This document shows, in pieces, positions 21,935 through 35,044 of a stretch of 64,000 bases of DNA. This stretch comes from Dysidea avara (Eukaryota; Porifera; Demospongiae; Dictyoceratida; Dysideidae). The notes under the pieces were generated by a model. It ran no database searches, had not been told where the DNA came from, and saw only the letters and a list, made by a program, of their open reading frames with translations. The translations under genes and the position numbers were made by a program. How positions within the stretch are numbered: the stretch's first letter is position 1; each line of letters begins with the position of its first letter. The stretch spans positions 9,052,614 through 9,116,613 of the forward strand of contig NC_089273.1 of assembly GCF_963678975.1 (NCBI RefSeq), written 5' to 3'.

Positions 21935-24190
21935 CTTTTAAGTTATGTCAGTACGAGGTTATGTATCTGTATCTACAGTAGCTACAATCCATACCTGTTA
22001 TCGCAAAGTTAATCAACTTCGTGTGGCTACTAATACTTTCTACTGTATTCTGATGAATCAGTGATGTCCAAGGCGACTGCACTAGACTTGGCTCCGTACC
22101 AAACCGATAAGCACTTCTATTAAACGATCACCAAACCCCCCACGCACGAGTTGTGGTGGTCACGTGATCCAGTGTCTCCAAGTACACACATCATTGATAG
22201 AGGAAATGTAGACAGCAGGGTAGATACATAGCTTTGCGTTGCCTGAATTAGTAAAGCCACTGTAAAAAAATAAGCAGACTATATTTTGGCAAATAGTCAC
22301 AAAAGCTTGTATTTAGGTAATTGCCGGTTATTGTCATTAACACCTTATAGTTTTGTTCAAGTAATAAAAAAATTGTAAACGTCACTGTATATATTTTAGT
22401 GACTGTCTTTAAGAAATTCTGGTGACGTTCCCACAGCATTCATCACTTATTTTTACAGTGAAAACAAGCCGAAGTCAACCGCGAGGTCAACACACTAGGG
22501 GGAGGGTATATAGCTGGTCTTTATATCACTCACACAGGAAGCCAAGCAGCATCGGAAAGAATACATATAAAATCTGGGTGAAGAGACTAGGGGAGGAAAT
22601 AATAAAAACTATAAGTACATATCATGAGATTGGTACATAGCATAATACACTGCAGCAGTACAGCATAGTATGACAACTGAAGAATTAAAGTGCAATTAGA
22701 CTGGTGCTTATTCTACATGCATGACCCTAGCTAGCCAGATGTACTTGATAAGGCACATACACAATATTTACCATGCATATGTTCTTTAAACATGCACCAC
22801 ATGCAGGTTGTTCACTGTTTAATAAGATATAGCTACTGAAGCACATACACATTATATGAGTGACTGGATCTGCAAGAAGGTATCTTTTTCCACACATTTT
22901 ACATGTGAGTAAGCAAAAAATTAATAATGTACTAACAGTTGACTCCTTACACTGGTCATGATAAAGCTGTTTTTGTATCAAATACCTGTATAACCAGATA
23001 CTGTACTCTGGCTTCAATCATAGAAAATTTCAGATAGTTATATGTAATGATAAAATTTATATGTTACAAAGTTTTTATAAGTTCAATTGAATTTTCTGTG
23101 TGTGAAAAGCCTGCAAACTAGGTTACAGGTGTACATATGGTTGTGCTGCTTCTGTCCCGGCTACATGACAAAGAAAAAAATAATTCTAATGTAATCTCTT
23201 TGTAATCTTCACTGGCTTTGAGCAACATTCCCTGATGTGAATACTGTAAAAAGCTGAAGTGTCCTCTGCACACCAAAATGTCCCAATATGGTCACCAGTG
23301 GTGTCCGTATATTGGGTGTCCTGTGGACACTTTTCATTCACACTGGAGCTGTCTTTTATTAACAAAATGAATAACTCCGTTTCAATACTATAGTTGCTAG
23401 TCTCTTCATTAATTTACACAATAGTGCAATTCTAAAAGGAGTTTCCAAAAGTCTTGCATTCTTATGAAACTTTTATTTGAATTGTGCAAATAGCACACAT
23501 CCTGAGGTATAAAAACATCATAAATGATAAAAATAAGTTTGATACTCTCATTAATGAGCATTAATTAATGGCTTCTAGACTAGTTGATTGGTCTGAGAAT
23601 TTGAATCTTTGTACATACGTGTATTCTTGTAATAAGAATATAATGCAAAGGGTGTGACCAGGGTGGTATTTTAGTTTAAACTATTATACTGTATCAAAGC
23701 AATGAAACACTTTTCTATTCAATTCCAAGCACATAATAGCTGATTACTGTTACGGTATAAGGGGTTCTTGCAGTGTGCATTATTATTTTTAATAGCAGTT
23801 TTCATAGTATACTTGTGATGGGATTATCATTTATTATATTCCTATAACAAGTATATAAGTGGTGCTAACAATTATAGGTATTTAAACAAAAGAGATGTGC
23901 CATTATATGTATAATAGCATGTAGCACTTTGTTCAGGAGTTCATACACAACTGCATCAGTAAACAGGTTTACTACATTACCCAATAAATTTTACTTCGCT
24001 ACGTAAATGCAAGAAAGCTAGATAACATATGTATGGATTTAGCTTGGATTTTGGTCTTTTCAAACTGCAGTAGAAACCACTAAAGCTAATGAGGCCTTAC
24101 ACTTACGTACCATATTGCATAGCTCAAAGGAGTATATATCAACTTGATTTGTTAGCTCACTTCAGAATTATTAGAACAGGTTTGGTGTTA
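21935..24190. other. No gene recognised; one short imperfect hairpin
   Basis: Open frames are short and without domains. At 23252-23330 an imperfect hairpin is built from AGTGTCC/GGACACT outer arms and CCAATAT/ATATTGG inner arms around GGTCACCAGTGGTG. The DNA just upstream of the fibrinogen-like gene contains GTATATAT (24132-24139), which could act as a TATA element but is too common in AT-rich DNA to trust. Confidence 0.3.
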
Positions 24191-24193
24191 CAC

Positions 24194-24920
24194 ATGTCAA
24201 CCTTCAACATGATTATTGTGATTGCTATATTCCTTGGGATGATAGCAGCTGATGGTTGTCCTATTGTGGCATCTCTTAATGGAAGTTGTTGTGAAATTCA
24301 AAGTTACGAATTTAGATTCTCTAACAAGGTCAAATCTCATATTTACAGTATTACAAATTTCTGTGGAGACTGTGAACTGGTAGCTGAAGGATACTGCGAT
24401 GTTGTCACTGCTGGAGGAGGCTGGTTAGTTATACAAAAGAGACAAGATGGAAGTGTTGACTTTAACAGAGACTGGATAGATTATGAAGAGGGATTTGGCA
24501 CCCTGACTGGAGAATTCTGGTATGGCCTACGTGCTATCTGTTTCCTTACCAATCAAGGACAGTGGTAGCTACGTATTGACTATACATTTACTAATGGAAC
24601 CAAAGGTTATCTATCATACAGTAACTTTAAAGTAGGACCAGCCACTGAACAATATTCATTAACCATATCAGGATTGATGGAGTTACAACTGCTCCGTTTC
24701 CACACAGCAATGCTATGAAATTCACAACAACAGATCAAGATAATGATCAGTCCAGTACAGTAGATTGTGCTGTTTACTATGGGAGTGGAGGTTGGTGGCA
24801 TAACTTGAAGTTAACCTCAACAATGAATACAACAATCTGCACACAATATACCTCAATGGACAGCCTCATCCTCTACCATTTCTGGAAATGAAAATAAAGC
24901 CAAAGAACTGTAACATTTGA
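24194..24920 (+). pseudogene. Secreted fibrinogen-related (FReD) lectin-type gene, disabled
   Basis: ATG 24194 starts a signal peptide ([16 protein letters not shown]). It is followed by the fibrinogen-like C-terminal domain: [36 protein letters not shown], then after breaks FTNGTKGYLSYSNFKVG, DQDND (calcium-site region), WWHN and EMKIKPK. FReD proteins (ficolins, tachylectins, FREPs) usually bind sugars or acetyl groups in extracellular recognition. Lesions: TAG where family members have an acidic codon after GQW (24567-24569), a one-base deletion after LTISG near 24673, and another frame change around 24801. A longer in-frame start exists at 24089 but adds no signal. AATAAA follows at 25022. 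Sequencing error is possible but three lesions argue for a pseudogene. Confidence 0.75.
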
Positions 24921-25160
24921 CTTTATATTAAGACTATAATCAAGTAAAGTAAAAGATTAGCAAAAGATGTAACATTCAGCTTCATAACTATGTCATCAAT
25001 TGTTAAACATGTTTTATTTCCCAATAAAACTTTATACACATGACTTGTATTTAGTGCTAGTTAATATTATGCATACATAACTACAATAAGTATATGGAAT
25101 GAATGATAATATACATTTTAGATAGTAACATACAACTAATATAATGCTTGGGATATAGCT

Positions 25161-25441
25161 CAGTGGCATATCTAGACTCTCAGGTTTGGTAGGGCCAAGA
25201 ACATAATAAAAAATAACTGCCTGTTCACAATTGCAGTGCTCTACCAACTGTATAATTATTATATCACTGATAAAGTACTTATTTATAGCTGTACCGTTCA
25301 CTACACTGCAACTCTGAATAGAGTGACTGCTTTATTAGAGTGATTGATTGGACTCTATTAGAGTATTTTGATCTCACATACTAAAATTCTTTGGTATATA
25401 GTGCACAGGCCCACCTAGGTCCACTCCTAGATATGCCACTG
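25161..25441. mobile_element. hAT-type MITE, CAGTGGCATATCTAG ends, duplication ATATAGCT
   Basis: The left end CAGTGGCATATCTAGACTC and right end CTAGATATGCCACTG are inverted copies. They are flanked by perfect 8-mers ATATAGCT (25153-25160 and 25442-25449). The centre holds two TTATTAGAGT-type motif copies (25320-25375). The 281-bp element has no coding capacity. Confidence 0.88.
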
Positions 25442-25449
25442 ATATAGCT

Positions 25450-26517
25450 ATGTAGATCAATACAATCAACTGTATTGCATATGTGTTAAAATAATTATTG
25501 TATGTACATTTTGTGTGCACATCAGTATATACATGATATACATACCTGTACACACATGTAGTATAATTGATACTTCTAATCAATTACAACTTGCTTAATT
25601 TCCTCATTTCCTCATCTGTAAAGTAGCTATTCATATTACATTATCATTTAGTACACTGCTTTTCTGAACTTGGAGCCAATTGTGTTTCCTGTTCACAACC
25701 TTTAAGTAGTTGACCCTCTAACAAACCCCACACATACCTTTACATACACAGTTGTGTTTGGTTGGGTTACCATGCATGATTTTGGAAAACTACATTTGAA
25801 GCTTGCTTAGTGTCCCACCTTTTTACAATTGGCAAGAACCCTACTTGCACAGTAAAAAACATGCTGAGTTCTACATGATATAAGTGAAGACTAAGCAGTG
25901 GATATATTTCAGCCTAACAGATAACAATAGTTACAGCTGTAGGAGCAGTTTTCTCTTTACTAGTAGCATGTTTCCACTTTCAAGCCTTTAGTGAAGTCCT
26001 GATGTGGAGCAGGAGATAAGGGTACATGCTAAATAACTATAGCTCAATGTAGCTAGTGCAGAGATGGTGAAACCGGCTAAATAAATTATGCCGCAGTAAG
26101 TTGGACACTCATTTGAATACATATTAAATATTCCAATTTACAATGAAGTACATGTGCTTACAATGCAGATGGTGTGTACCAGATACAGGTGTAGTGCGTT
26201 CTCTTAGTTTGCATGATAATGCTTACAAGAAAAGAATGAATCTGAAGGAGACACTCTTATGGAAAAGTCAACCAACCTAATAGATATGACACTTTTATAA
26301 TTACTTAAAAGCTGTATCTATGAGTAGTTATTACTAGTTGGTTGATTGCAATACTGTCCAAAATACTCTCTTTGAGCTACTAAAATGTGAAAATTTTCCT
26401 GGGGTCAAGCCCTTATACACCTGTGAATACAATTAAAGTTCTCCCTCCATCCTTTGGCTTGCCGTCACCATCTTAACTAGCACCTATATACTGCATATAT
26501 TATCTAGTTATAAATTA
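25450..26517. other. No gene recognised
   Basis: AT-rich sequence with short open frames and no splice-supported exon or clear repeat pair that I could identify. Confidence 0.3.
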
Positions 26518-26730
26518 TCTAATCCAAAACAGCCTAAAAGAGTGCGGCCCTCAAAATGGCTATGGTGAAAAAAGATGTGAAATCCAAGATGGCAGCCAAG
26601 AAATGGCTGTGATGGTATAGATTAATGATAAAAATTTTAATAACAACAATTCAGGTGAATTTGGTGCCGCTTTGTTTTGGCACAAAATTCATCTGAATTG
26701 ACGTTAGTAAACTTTTTTAAATTTAACATT
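26518..26730. repeat. Partial copy of the 320-bp palindromic element
   Basis: It matches the left arm and loop of 37956-38276 and 62498-62822: ATCTAATCCAAAACAGCC, GTGCGGCCCTCA, AAAAAAGATGTGAAATCCAA, AAGAAATGGCTGTGATGG and the ATTCAGGTGAAT loop region. The right arm stops shortly after the loop (AATTGACGTTAGTAAA), so it can no longer fold fully. Unlike the other two copies it has no tandem array or MITE beside it. Confidence 0.75.
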
Positions 26731-28622
26731 AGATATGATACGTACAGTAGACTCAAATTATGAACTACCTTACATACTAAAAATATTTATAGCTACAGCA
26801 GACTACGTATATTGTAGATTCCATTGGCTATAATAATATATATACGTATGCTAACAACAGGTGATAGCTGTAAGAAGCATTAATCACTCTACGTACTATT
26901 TATAGCACAGCCTCCCATGGAATACTATATAGCTAGTCTCTACTCCAGGAAATTTTGCCAACATTACACCTGAGCAGTGCACAGAATGCTTAGTCAACTG
27001 CGTAGGTATGACCATTTATATGTCAGTCAAAGGCTCTGGTTTTGTCAGCCTTGGTTTTTTTATGTGTGCATGCAGTGTGTGACCATCATAGTGTATGTGT
27101 GTGTGTGTGCGTGCGTGTGTGTGCGTGCGTGCATGCGTGTGTGCGTGTGTGCATGCATGCATGTTTTCATATTTCAAAATGTATAGAGCATGCATACTTT
27201 AAAGTACGTGAGAAAATTAATACAATATAACATGATAGCAAAGTATCTACCATGTAACTATCTGTATGCCACTACACTGTTTAATGTTGTCCACTAGCTG
27301 AGGAGCAACAGACTGAATATTTTTTAGCTGCAATCAAAAGGTTGTATGCATAAAGATGTCATCCGGGTCCTTTACTAAAGTATACAGGTGCTACTGAAAC
27401 TACGTACATAATTATAGCATACACAATAAACTATTTCCTGCATGAGAAATTCAAGGTCTGGTAGTTCAGCTGTTTCTTCTTTGTTAGCAGCACCAACAGA
27501 AGCCAGTTAATCAAATTGTTCTGTCTACTGCACATATTGTAACATCTGTACATGCTATGAATTCCTTGTGGAGTGTAGCTACTGATTGGCACTTTACTAC
27601 TACAGCAAAGTCAATCCTGTATTTGCACATTCCTTCAGAATAATATTATTACCAGATGATTGATTACTCAATAATACAATTAACTCTTTCAAACATCACC
27701 TCAAATATCAGAAATTCAACTCATCTATTTCTTGTGAATTATGTCAACACAGTAACTGAATGCATACACCGCACACCGTACACTCCTGCAAGTCACATGT
27801 TGCAGTGAAATTACTTTTACTACATAAGAACTCAATTCTTAAAATACATGGACAGGGATATTTTACAATAGTAATATTTGATCTTTAATAATTGAGTAAA
27901 CCTCAAGAGAAATAAGAGAAAACAGTAATATAGTTTTAGTACAGCCTTTCCTTTTTAGTTCTTTGAATTACAGATAGAATAGTTAAATATTTATTGTTTT
28001 TAAGTTTTAGAACCAGATATATTAGTCGGTACCAATACTAGAACTAAATACAAGTACATAGTGGGATTAAATCAACTATACCTGGAACCTGGAACTGTTG
28101 TAAATTAAAATATTTGTCACTCATTGATTTTGTATAATTAGCTAGTTTAACTGTTAGGTCAAGAGAAGTATTATTTTTCTCAACACTAGTATAGCTGATA
28201 GCTTTTTTATCAGTCTTGGATACTGAACTAATACAAACTAGTATTGTTTCTAATGTGGAGTACTACAGCTAGTACTGACTAAGTCATTTTAAACAGTGAA
28301 TACTAAAACTAATTTAATTATTATATTTGAATTAGAACATAATTATGTAGAGCTGCACTACAACAATATGCCTGTACAGAGTTCATTGTTGTAGTTATGT
28401 CTCTGTAATACTAGCCAGAAAACTGCTTCATAAACAGACCTTACACTATGTAAGTAGTTAGTAGAACTAATGGTAAATCCGTACATATATGTACTGTAAA
28501 TGACGCTTTCTAATGCAAAAATTTTAATCCCAAATACACAGTGTTTACTATAGCCTAATAATAGTATAACCAAAAAAATGCAAATACACTGAGATAATTG
28601 TTCCAATGTCTACACAGCACAA
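26731..28622. other. No gene recognised; GT-rich microsatellite
   Basis: An impure (TG)n/(TGCG)n tract lies at about 27092-27164 and creates Cys/Val-rich open frames that are not genes. I see no supportable exon in the rest. No canonical AATAAA on the minus strand is obvious downstream of the lipase stop. Confidence 0.35.
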
Positions 28623-29657
28623 TCAGCTGCATGTATATTCTCCACAACTGAGGCTATCTTGGATATCTTTGCACAAAGTGTATGAGCAGCTATGCCCTAA
28701 GCTTTTGGTCCAACACCAGTCACTATTGTCATCAGGATTACATCTAATCCAGCACCAACTAGTGTAGGTTTTTGAACAGCCAACTTGCTCTTCTCGTTTG
28801 CAATTGGCTGGTGCTATGGTAGGTCCCCTTGCTGGTATATTTGATTCATCACTAAATAGTGCTTTCAATTTTGCAATGTAGCTTGACATCTTGTGGGCAT
28901 CCAAAGTACAACTGTCCACTTCACCTCCTAAGTTGTAGACTTTATCTGGAGCTTTATGCCCTAGTCGTAATTGGCATTTTGTTACAGGATCATTGTTGAT
29001 TTTAAAGTTGTAAGAATGAGCTTTAATTTTGTTATAATCATCATAAAATTTCCAATTTCCAATGGCACGAGGACATCCATAGACATAGACATACAAACTA
29101 TCTGCATATTTTGTATTGGCATATTTCTCATGATACGTCCTGATAGCTGCCATGGCTGCCAATATTCCACCAAGACTATGGCCTACAAAGTAAACTTTCA
29201 TTCCTTTACGTAAAGCTTCAACTACTGCTGGCTTAACTTTGTTATCATAGACAGCCATAAGAGCAGTGTTGAAACCACTAAGAAATGATGCATAATCATC
29301 CATACCAAATTCACCCAAAGTTACAAATGGTTCAAAAATATTTGCATCATTTTTGATATCTTGCTGGCTTTCTGTGCCTCTAAAAACAATAAAAGTTTCA
29401 CAGTCCGTTTTGTCTATGGCAACAAAGCCTTGAGTGTCAGCATCACCTGTCACACCATTAAGATCTATTTCAACTTTTAGGTGATGGAAATTAAACTTTG
29501 TTGACATAGAGTTGATCTTTTCCTGGACTTCATTGAAATCTTCATAGGCAAAGTCAGCTAAGTAAGCACACTTTAATGCTGTGACCTTGTCAGGGATTTC
29601 TTCTGCAGGATATTCTGTTTGGTCACTGCTAGCATCATCATCGCAACACTCCACCAG
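28623..29657 (-). CDS. Class 3 lipase with Cys-rich C-terminal module (5' exon missing)
   Basis: In the 346-residue open frame starting at 29663, the alpha/beta-hydrolase lipase_3 core spans about 25-275. It has FRGTES (94-99, oxyanion region) and the nucleophile elbow GHSLGG with Ser163. Asp225 (NNDPVTK) and His257 (DAHKMSSY) fit the catalytic triad. A linker with PARGPTIAPA leads to a 60-residue module with about ten cysteines (GCSKTYTSWCWIRC, DWCW, C-terminal CGEYTCS), probably disulphide-bonded. This suggests a secreted triacylglycerol or phospholipid hydrolase. TTTGTATGCAG before CTG at 29657 looks like a phase-0 acceptor, so the apparent ATGCAG start is intronic and a signal-peptide exon is expected upstream. 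I could not find it. Confidence 0.85.
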   Translation of the reverse strand: MVECCDDDASSDQTEYPAEEIPDKVTALKCAYLADFAYEDFNEVQEKINSMSTKFNFHHLKVEIDLNGVTGDADTQGFVAIDKTDCETFIVFRGTESQQDIKNDANIFEPFVTLGEFGMDDYASFLSGFNTALMAVYDNKVKPAVVEALRKGMKVYFVGHSLGGILAAMAAIRTYHEKYANTKYADSLYVYVYGCPRAIGNWKFYDDYNKIKAHSYNFKINNDPVTKCQLRLGHKAPDKVYNLGGEVDSCTLDAHKMSSYIAKLKALFSDESNIPARGPTIAPANCKREEQVGCSKTYTSWCWIRCNPDDNSDWCWTKSLGHSCSYTLCKDIQDSLSCGEYTCS

Positions 29658-29824
29658 CTGCATACAAATGGATGGAACATTATTGCATAGTTTACAACTA
29701 ATAATTATACTGCATGCAGAGTGTCCAAGTATTGCTACTAGGTTTAACTCATGATCAGCTGCATGAATTCAGTGAACTCATAACCCTCCAACGTTTTACA
29801 TGGTGTCTGGAACCATTACAAAAT

Positions 29825-30052
29825 TGTGACCAGATCTGCGCAAAGGGTTCTTATAGCCTTTACAAATTTCCAAGTCGTAACTCATTATGTGTTTAACCCA
29901 TTGTCTTACAATTACATCCAGGAATGGTGTTATGTTAGGAGTATAAAGTGACCAAATGTCAGGCTGGTACCATACGTACAAGTCACGTTATGGGTTGCCA
30001 AGTGCATACAATTGGAAAAACTATAAGACCCCTTTTTGAAGATCCAATCACA
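29825..30052. mobile_element. Complete TGTGACCRGATCTGCG MITE
   Basis: The left end TGTGACCAGATCTGCGCAAA and right end TTTTTGAAGATCCAATCACA are imperfect inverted copies. The match continues inward through CTTATAG/CTATAAG. The element is about 228 bp and non-coding. Its CTTATAGCCTTT block is the undisturbed version of the site occupied by the insertion at 7683-7976. Confidence 0.7.
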
Positions 30053-31919
30053 AATACTGTACTATGCAATATGTGTACACACATAAGTAGTATGCAATAC
30101 ATGAATAAACCGATAATTTGTTGGAAAATGGCACCAGTTGGGTGTTCTCAAACACCCATGTGGTTGTGTAACCTAAACACCCACACCTGTTATGCTGTAG
30201 TAGGAACACCCTAAATTTGTCAACACCCTCGGGTGTTTATGTACACCTGGTTTAGTTAATAAAATTAACACAATTCGGTCACACATTAAGTTTGTAAGTC
30301 AACAAGAGCATACCAGCTAGAATTTACAAACAAATATATCTTCCATCACTGCACATACATTAAATCATATATAATGAAGAAGGCAAAACAATGGAAGACA
30401 TATAGCATGTGACTCTACCACTGATGTATCTCATGCACATGTATAAGATGTACATGCAATAGATTTGCATAGGTGTTAATTAAATTGAGATGACAGTGTG
30501 ATGGCATTATCATGCACCTGTACACTGTATTATTTCTTGTGACAACAATGCAGTAATTCATTTCAGAGCCTTTTAAAATGATATCCACAATCGAAAGCCA
30601 TGCTTATCGGTTACGTTATAAATACAAACTGAAAACCATAAGAGGTAGGAAGAGTTGATGATACTGAATGTATGTATTATATGTTCTTGTATGTTTTTTG
30701 TGTCACTTATATGATGAAGCTTGAAATTGTTTGGTGAAAAAGTCACTGGTTGTATAGCAAAGAAAACAGTCCATTTCCATTTTCTTTATCTTCTACACCC
30801 CATGGGTGTAATTGAAATACCCTATGGCTGCAACAGAACAACCTCAGAGGAGACTGGTGTAAATGGCAGCTATAGCACCCCAAAAGGTGTTTTACAAACA
30901 CCTTTTGTAACAGTATCTCTGCAGAAGCAAAGAGGCAAACCCTATAAATGAGTCAATAGAATGGTTTAGCTGACATTGATGCTGGAATTGTTAGTGCAAG
31001 ACCAGGTTGAGTACATCAGTTAATAAAGGAGATGCAAAAAGTACAGTAACTATTTGCAAAACTATGAATGGACAGACATCATGGATCTGAGACTGCACCA
31101 AATTAGTGGGAGGATAGTGAACAGCATACAACAGATAGGTTTAATAAGTCTATTATGTTCCAAAACATTTGTTTATAAATAATACTATTTCCTGAAATCC
31201 TTTTCTTCACATATTATTTTCAAGTTTGTGACTGAGTGGACCATTGGTTTTAAAACCATTCTTAAAAAAAATTTGTTCCAAACATATTAAGTTTATTAGC
31301 TGTACACTGTAGGTCCTTACACAGTGCATAAGCAACTGCTATATTGAAATAATGGAGGTTGACTGCTTTATTAGAGTATTTTAAATCAGTTTTATTTTTG
31401 TATTTCACATTTCAGATCTGTATGCATTACATTGCAACTAAATCAAAAAAAATCTGAATACTCTCTAATTATTTTCACTACCTACACTATATTGTTAAAT
31501 GGTACATATTCCGACATAACACATACATGAAATAGGTTGTGTATGTGTTTACACATTTTCAGTGGTAAAGATAAAGCAGGGAAGGCTAAAGTATCCACAT
31601 TTAATACATACAATGGCACTTAATACATTGACATTTGTAACAAGTTTTACATAATCATAAATGTCAGCAGACATACTTGTACGTATTTACACTTAGATCT
31701 TATATCCAATTAAACAGAAAGCAATGAGCTCACAGTCCAATTCAGCAGTCCTTGTTCAAGTTACTTAAAGCCAACATTAACCCAAAACAGGCACAACTAC
31801 AATCAAAATAAACATCAATACAATTGTTTTAAGTAACAGTTTATACAATAAAGAACATAAGGTGTGGCCTTGCAAAAAGTATATCTGTAACAGAGATGTA
31901 AGCGAGGTATGTATAATAA
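30053..31919. other. No gene; GGTGT/ACACC palindrome cluster
   Basis: Two patches, 30136-30255 and 30790-30915, are full of short inverted words. Examples are GGGTGTTCTCAAACACCC, ACACCCTCGGGTGTTT, ACACCCCATGGGTGT and ACCCCAAAAGGTGTTTTAC. They may be subterminal repeats of an unrecognised DNA element, but I found no clean ends. One TGACTGCTTTATTAGAGTA motif lies at 31360-31378. Confidence 0.35.
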
Positions 31920-32174
31920 TATGCGACTGGGCTGGCAAAAATAGGGCATGTGGGCACACAGTTTTTCCCTACTTCTTCAAACTTGCATCACTCATAACGT
32001 TTTGTACCATTATGCTATTGCAATGCACTTTTTAGCTATTGGTAAGCATTTAATTGGCTTTGTGATGCAAGTTACAGAATGCAGAAATTCTGTTTTGATA
32101 CTGAGATATAACCTGTTGTGTGGCAAGGTGTGGTTTGTACCCACATGCCTTATTTTCACAGGCCCTGTCACATA
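31920..32174. mobile_element. MITE with TATGYGACWGGGCYTG termini
   Basis: The left end ATGCGACTGGGCTGGCAAAA and right end TTTTCACAGGCCCTGTCACAT are inverted copies. The match extends through TAGGGCATGTGGG/CCCACATGCCTTA to about 45 bp. A lone right end of the same type (GTACCCACATGCTG then GCAGGCCCAGTCATAT) lies at 51063-51104. The body is non-coding. Confidence 0.65.
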
Positions 32175-35044
32175 TACAACAGCTGAAGATGCTTTGATCA
32201 GACAAAAACCTTTAAAAGCATCTAGAGGATTGTAAAGGGATTGAAGATTACCTGTTACAGCGATATGTACAAAGTTGTGTTATGATTCATACATGCAAAA
32301 CAGAACTCAGCTTAAATATTATAGCTACTGTATGCTATACAGCAAACACATTGTGTATGCTTACCGAAACTGATGGATGTACTAAGCTTGCAATGCACAG
32401 GATAGTCACAAGTAGAGACACCATGACCAATCACACAATTGCTGAACTGATGGGCAAAAGAGAATGACACTTCTGACCACTTACTCTATTTTTATACCCT
32501 TGTATCTCTAGAAGTGCTGTATGGCAGATGTTGTCATGAAATCACTAAATATCTACTCTTATGATTGTACATATCACTGCTTGAAGGTTCTTAGTTTACT
32601 AATTTGTTAAGCTGCTTTACTGTAGTTGTGCCCAGTTATACTGATAGTAAAATGTCAGTAACTTTAAGTATATGGAACATAATTGTTTTACTAAGTTTTA
32701 AACTCTCAGTAAACATCAGTGAATGCAGGTTTACTGAAAAGCTACTAAAATTCCAGACAATTAACTGTTCCATATACTGGGGATATACCACTCTAGTAAA
32801 CTAAGAAACTTCAAGCAGTGTATGCACAGCTACATATATTGCACAGCATGTGATTTTCCCTTAAACAAAAAGTTTTGGATGAGATTAATGCACTGTATAA
32901 TAATAAACATATTAAGTTGGTTCAGAGTTGAGTTACTTGATTACTGCCACTGTTCAAGAACATTTCATTCCAATTGTATATAGTCATATATCTCTCATGT
33001 TGTACATACATGCTGTATGGTACAGTATATTGTACACATGTCGGATAGCTAATAGACTAAGCAGCCAATGATTTTGATGCCTGTCCTCCAGCAGTGTTTC
33101 TACTAGGAAAACTAATAATGTTAGTTTTAGTCAAGTGTACCACTTAAGGGCTTTTGGTTGACTGAGTGCTCCAGATAAATGAGGTCCTGCTGCAAAAAAG
33201 ATGTAATAGGAGGTATAATTAGTAGTACTGTATTGAATTACCAAGCCATGTAGAGTGGTTCTCTAGAAAAACATAAATAATTAATAGACACAGGTTACTA
33301 GGAAGGAAATAGTAGTGGCAAACTCGTTGTCACATAACTTTCACTGACATAGACACAACATATTATAGGCTTATTAATTTTCATTGCCATAGACACAACA
33401 CTATTTAGGCCATTAGGAAAAGATGGTGGCAATGTCATGTATTGTTATTAACTTATAGCAATTGTTATGTCATAGAAACAACACAAGCTGGATTTGGGGG
33501 GAGGGGGGTAAGGGGGATGTAGCCCCCTATTCCTTTCTAAGTTAGTACTTGGCTAATAAAACCCTAAATCTTCTATGTGTATCAAAAGCAGACTTATTTC
33601 GGGAACTATGCATCACTGCCAACACAAATAATGTTTATGTAACTATACCTATTGTTCAACTCTGTTCCAGGAGAATATAGCTTCCTTTTCCTCAAGAGTT
33701 CTTCAAAAACAAGACTAGTTTTGATTGTGGGTTGCATCTCCGTTTACAAAAGTTTTAATTGTGGGTTTTGTTTTATTCAGATGATTAGCAGTATTTTCCA
33801 CTGTGGCTATAAAAGGTGATTAGTGTGGTTTTTATATTTTGAAATGAATTATATGATTCAAAAAAGTGTTAGTTAATTTAATTGGTTAAATTTATCAGCT
33901 TCAGTATAATAATACTAGCATTGTTACCTGCCCTACGTGCAGGTATGGGTTATGCATGATTTGACTGTACATGACACACACACACACACACGCACGCACA
34001 CACACACACACTTACTAAACATGTTACTACAAAGAGATAATTAGGACAATTGTCTATCATCATCCCATTTGATTAGTATACACCCCTGAAATCAGAACAC
34101 CTTGATAATTAGGACAATTGTCTATCCTGTTGTATTAGTGTATATACACATATTTAGGCTCTTGAAATCATGCAGAACACCACACTGATAAGCACACTTT
34201 AGCATGGTCCTAAGGTGTCCAGAATAGAGGGATTCCACTGTTAATGACGTATCCCATTTTTAAACACTCTTAAGTCCTGTAATATGTGCATGGATCTAGT
34301 AACAAAAGGTATGTAATATTTAAAACCAGCTCAGTTATTTCTATCCCATTGTACAGACAAAACAAAGAAAAATGGCTGTTTAATGGCTGGGAATGATAGG
34401 GCTTGAGCAGCAATATAAATGCAATTTACAGCATATTTCTGAGGTGTGAATAAACACAATGTATTTGCTGACAGCTCAGAAATGTGCAATTATGGGCGTT
34501 TTGTAGGGTACAAACAACTAAGGTCACATGGCACATAGTTTTTGTGTTAGAAGACCCACCAAGAGTAGTGTTATTGATACCTTGGCCTTGGCTGTACCTT
34601 AGCTTATTACAGACAGGGTTATAATGCCTGATTTAACAACACATCTATACAATTTAGGTACAGAATGTGGACATTAGCTGGAGTATGCAAGTCAGAATTG
34701 CACTTTATTTAAGACCCCCTAAGAAATGAAGGGAATTTTGAAGCAGCAAAGCTTTGTTGCTTGTTATGTCAGTAATTGATGGCTGTACACTGCTGTAGAT
34801 GGTCTCACCCTTTGTTGTAGCTGTAGTACAACTGCTAAAACTACAGGTATGTACACTAAAATTAGGTCAATGGCAGCTGCTGCAAGGAATCACATTGAGC
34901 TAGTTTGACATGCCAGTATCCAAGGTTGCAAAGCTTTGGAGGGATACATTTGAAGGTTTTTCAAACTTTTGTGCCAGCCCTACCATCAAACTATACAAAG
35001 CTAAAGAGTTTATCTATTTAATTATACCTTACACTCTGTATCAA
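32175..35044. other. No gene recognised
   Basis: Only short frames are present. A G-rich patch with GGGGGATGTAGCCCCC at 33500-33530 recalls the GGGGGCATGCCCCC module of hAT-like elements. An impure (CA)n run lies at 33975-34012. The direct repeat GATAATTAGGACAATTGTCTATC occurs at about 34033 and 34103, split here by an otherwise unrelated 45 bp. Confidence 0.35.

Noticed and set aside
22727-23017. Minus-strand frame with CKMCGKR suggesting a zinc finger
   Set aside because: A single C-x2-C pair without partner histidines or cysteines at proper spacing and no homology I recognise.
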